Below are positions 49,568 to 49,738 of a stretch of 49,738 nucleotides of DNA, one piece after another; position 1 is the first letter of the stretch, and each line of letters opens with the position of its first letter. The stretch is from positions 1-49,738 of the forward strand of contig CAJTFD010000021.1 in assembly GCA_910575625.1 (NCBI GenBank), in the 5' to 3' direction. A program made the translations under genes and the position numbers. The notes under the pieces were generated by a model, which searched no databases, was not told where the DNA came from, and saw only the letters and a program-made list of their open reading frames with translations. The stretch comes from Clostridia bacterium. GTDB lineage: Bacteria; Bacillota; Clostridia; Lachnospirales; Lachnospiraceae.

Positions 49568-49738
49568 TGTTAGTATATAAGTGTGGACAGGAAAAGTTGA
49601 ACAATCTATACTATCAAGTGAAAGAGCAAAGGAGATGTTCAGCATGGCGAAAAACCAAAAATCCTACACCCCGGAATTCAAGCAGCAGATCGTGGATCTG
49701 TACAATGCCGGAGGAACTTCGTATCCACAACTGGAACG
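49568..49738 (+). mobile_element. Left end of an IS3-family element, running off the window
   Basis: It appears to start with TGTTAGTATATAAGTGTGGA at 49568, inside the DDE transposase gene, and carries an orfA-type gene from 49644. The other end lies outside the window. Confidence 0.65.
49644..49738 (+). CDS. IS3-family OrfA, partial
   Basis: The start of an IS3-type OrfA: MAKNQKSYTPEFKQQIVDLYNA, the first helix of the helix-turn-helix that binds the element's ends. AAGGAGATG provides the ribosome binding site. The gene is cut by the end of the window after 31 codons, so OrfB is not seen. Confidence 0.8.
   Translation, partial: MAKNQKSYTPEFKQQIVDLYNAGGTSYPQLE

Overview
The window looks like chromosomal DNA of a gut-type Lachnospiraceae (Clostridia, Firmicutes). 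This rests on Firmicutes-style ribosome binding sites and sigma-A promoters, the gene families present (BceRS/BceAB-like parts, YtrA-type GntR, OpuC-like transporter, BspA-like repeats, Uma2, Rpn, TnpV) and a patchwork of AT-rich imported pieces in a more GC-balanced backbone. No rRNA, tRNA or CRISPR array was seen. All functions are read from sequence motifs and family knowledge; no database search was run.

Layout. (1) 250-8333: a probable ribosomally made, radical-SAM-modified peptide (RiPP) locus. It has a BceRS-like two-component system, an FtsX/BceB-type permease, a radical SAM-SPASM maturase, a very small GTG-started cationic Cys-containing precursor (5435-5608), a 164-bp MITE, a fused ABC exporter and a BceA-like ATPase. 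(2) 8370-11860: a decayed MITE end, a broken Rpn-family gene, a Uma2 protein and a YtrA-type GntR/ABC operon with a palindromic operator over its promoter. (3) 11867-23270: a corrinoid methyltransferase locus with two corrinoid proteins, a GntR/UTRA regulator, two MttB-family proteins without pyrrolysine, a methyltetrahydrofolate methyltransferase, an M55 peptidase, an MFS carrier, an OpuC-like ABC importer and a DUF1638 protein. It probably imports and demethylates a quaternary amine such as a betaine. (4) 23349-28420: a second Uma2, oligoendopeptidase F, a DUF4203-like membrane protein, a large orphan HTH protein and a 46-residue peptide gene. (5) 28437-32671: a CUT1-type sugar importer and a MtaA/URO-D-like methyltransferase. 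(6) 32742-38417: a BspA-like repeat protein, a MecA-like penicillin-binding protein, a lipoprotein and a Cdd1-type helix-hairpin-helix protein. (7) 38539-44097: a serine recombinase lying between copies of the MITE family, an orphan promoter-terminator pair (possible small RNA), and a surface-polysaccharide-like cluster (Wzz-like, anchored, secreted, EpsG). (8) 44196-49738: an accessory island with fused tnpV/integrase remnants, a two-gene CBASS antiphage system (CD-NTase plus S-4TM effector), an IS1182-like element, and a DDE transposase gene cut by an IS3-type element that runs off the window.

Two things stand out. The CBASS operon has a consensus sigma-A promoter overlapped by a perfect CIRCE element (TTAGCACTC-N9-GAGTGCTAA, 45246-45272), which implies HrcA heat-shock control of an abortive-infection system. 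And the peptide locus contains a precursor gene short enough to be missed by ordinary gene calling, placed directly behind its maturase, with the two halves of a BceAB-like immunity transporter split to either side.
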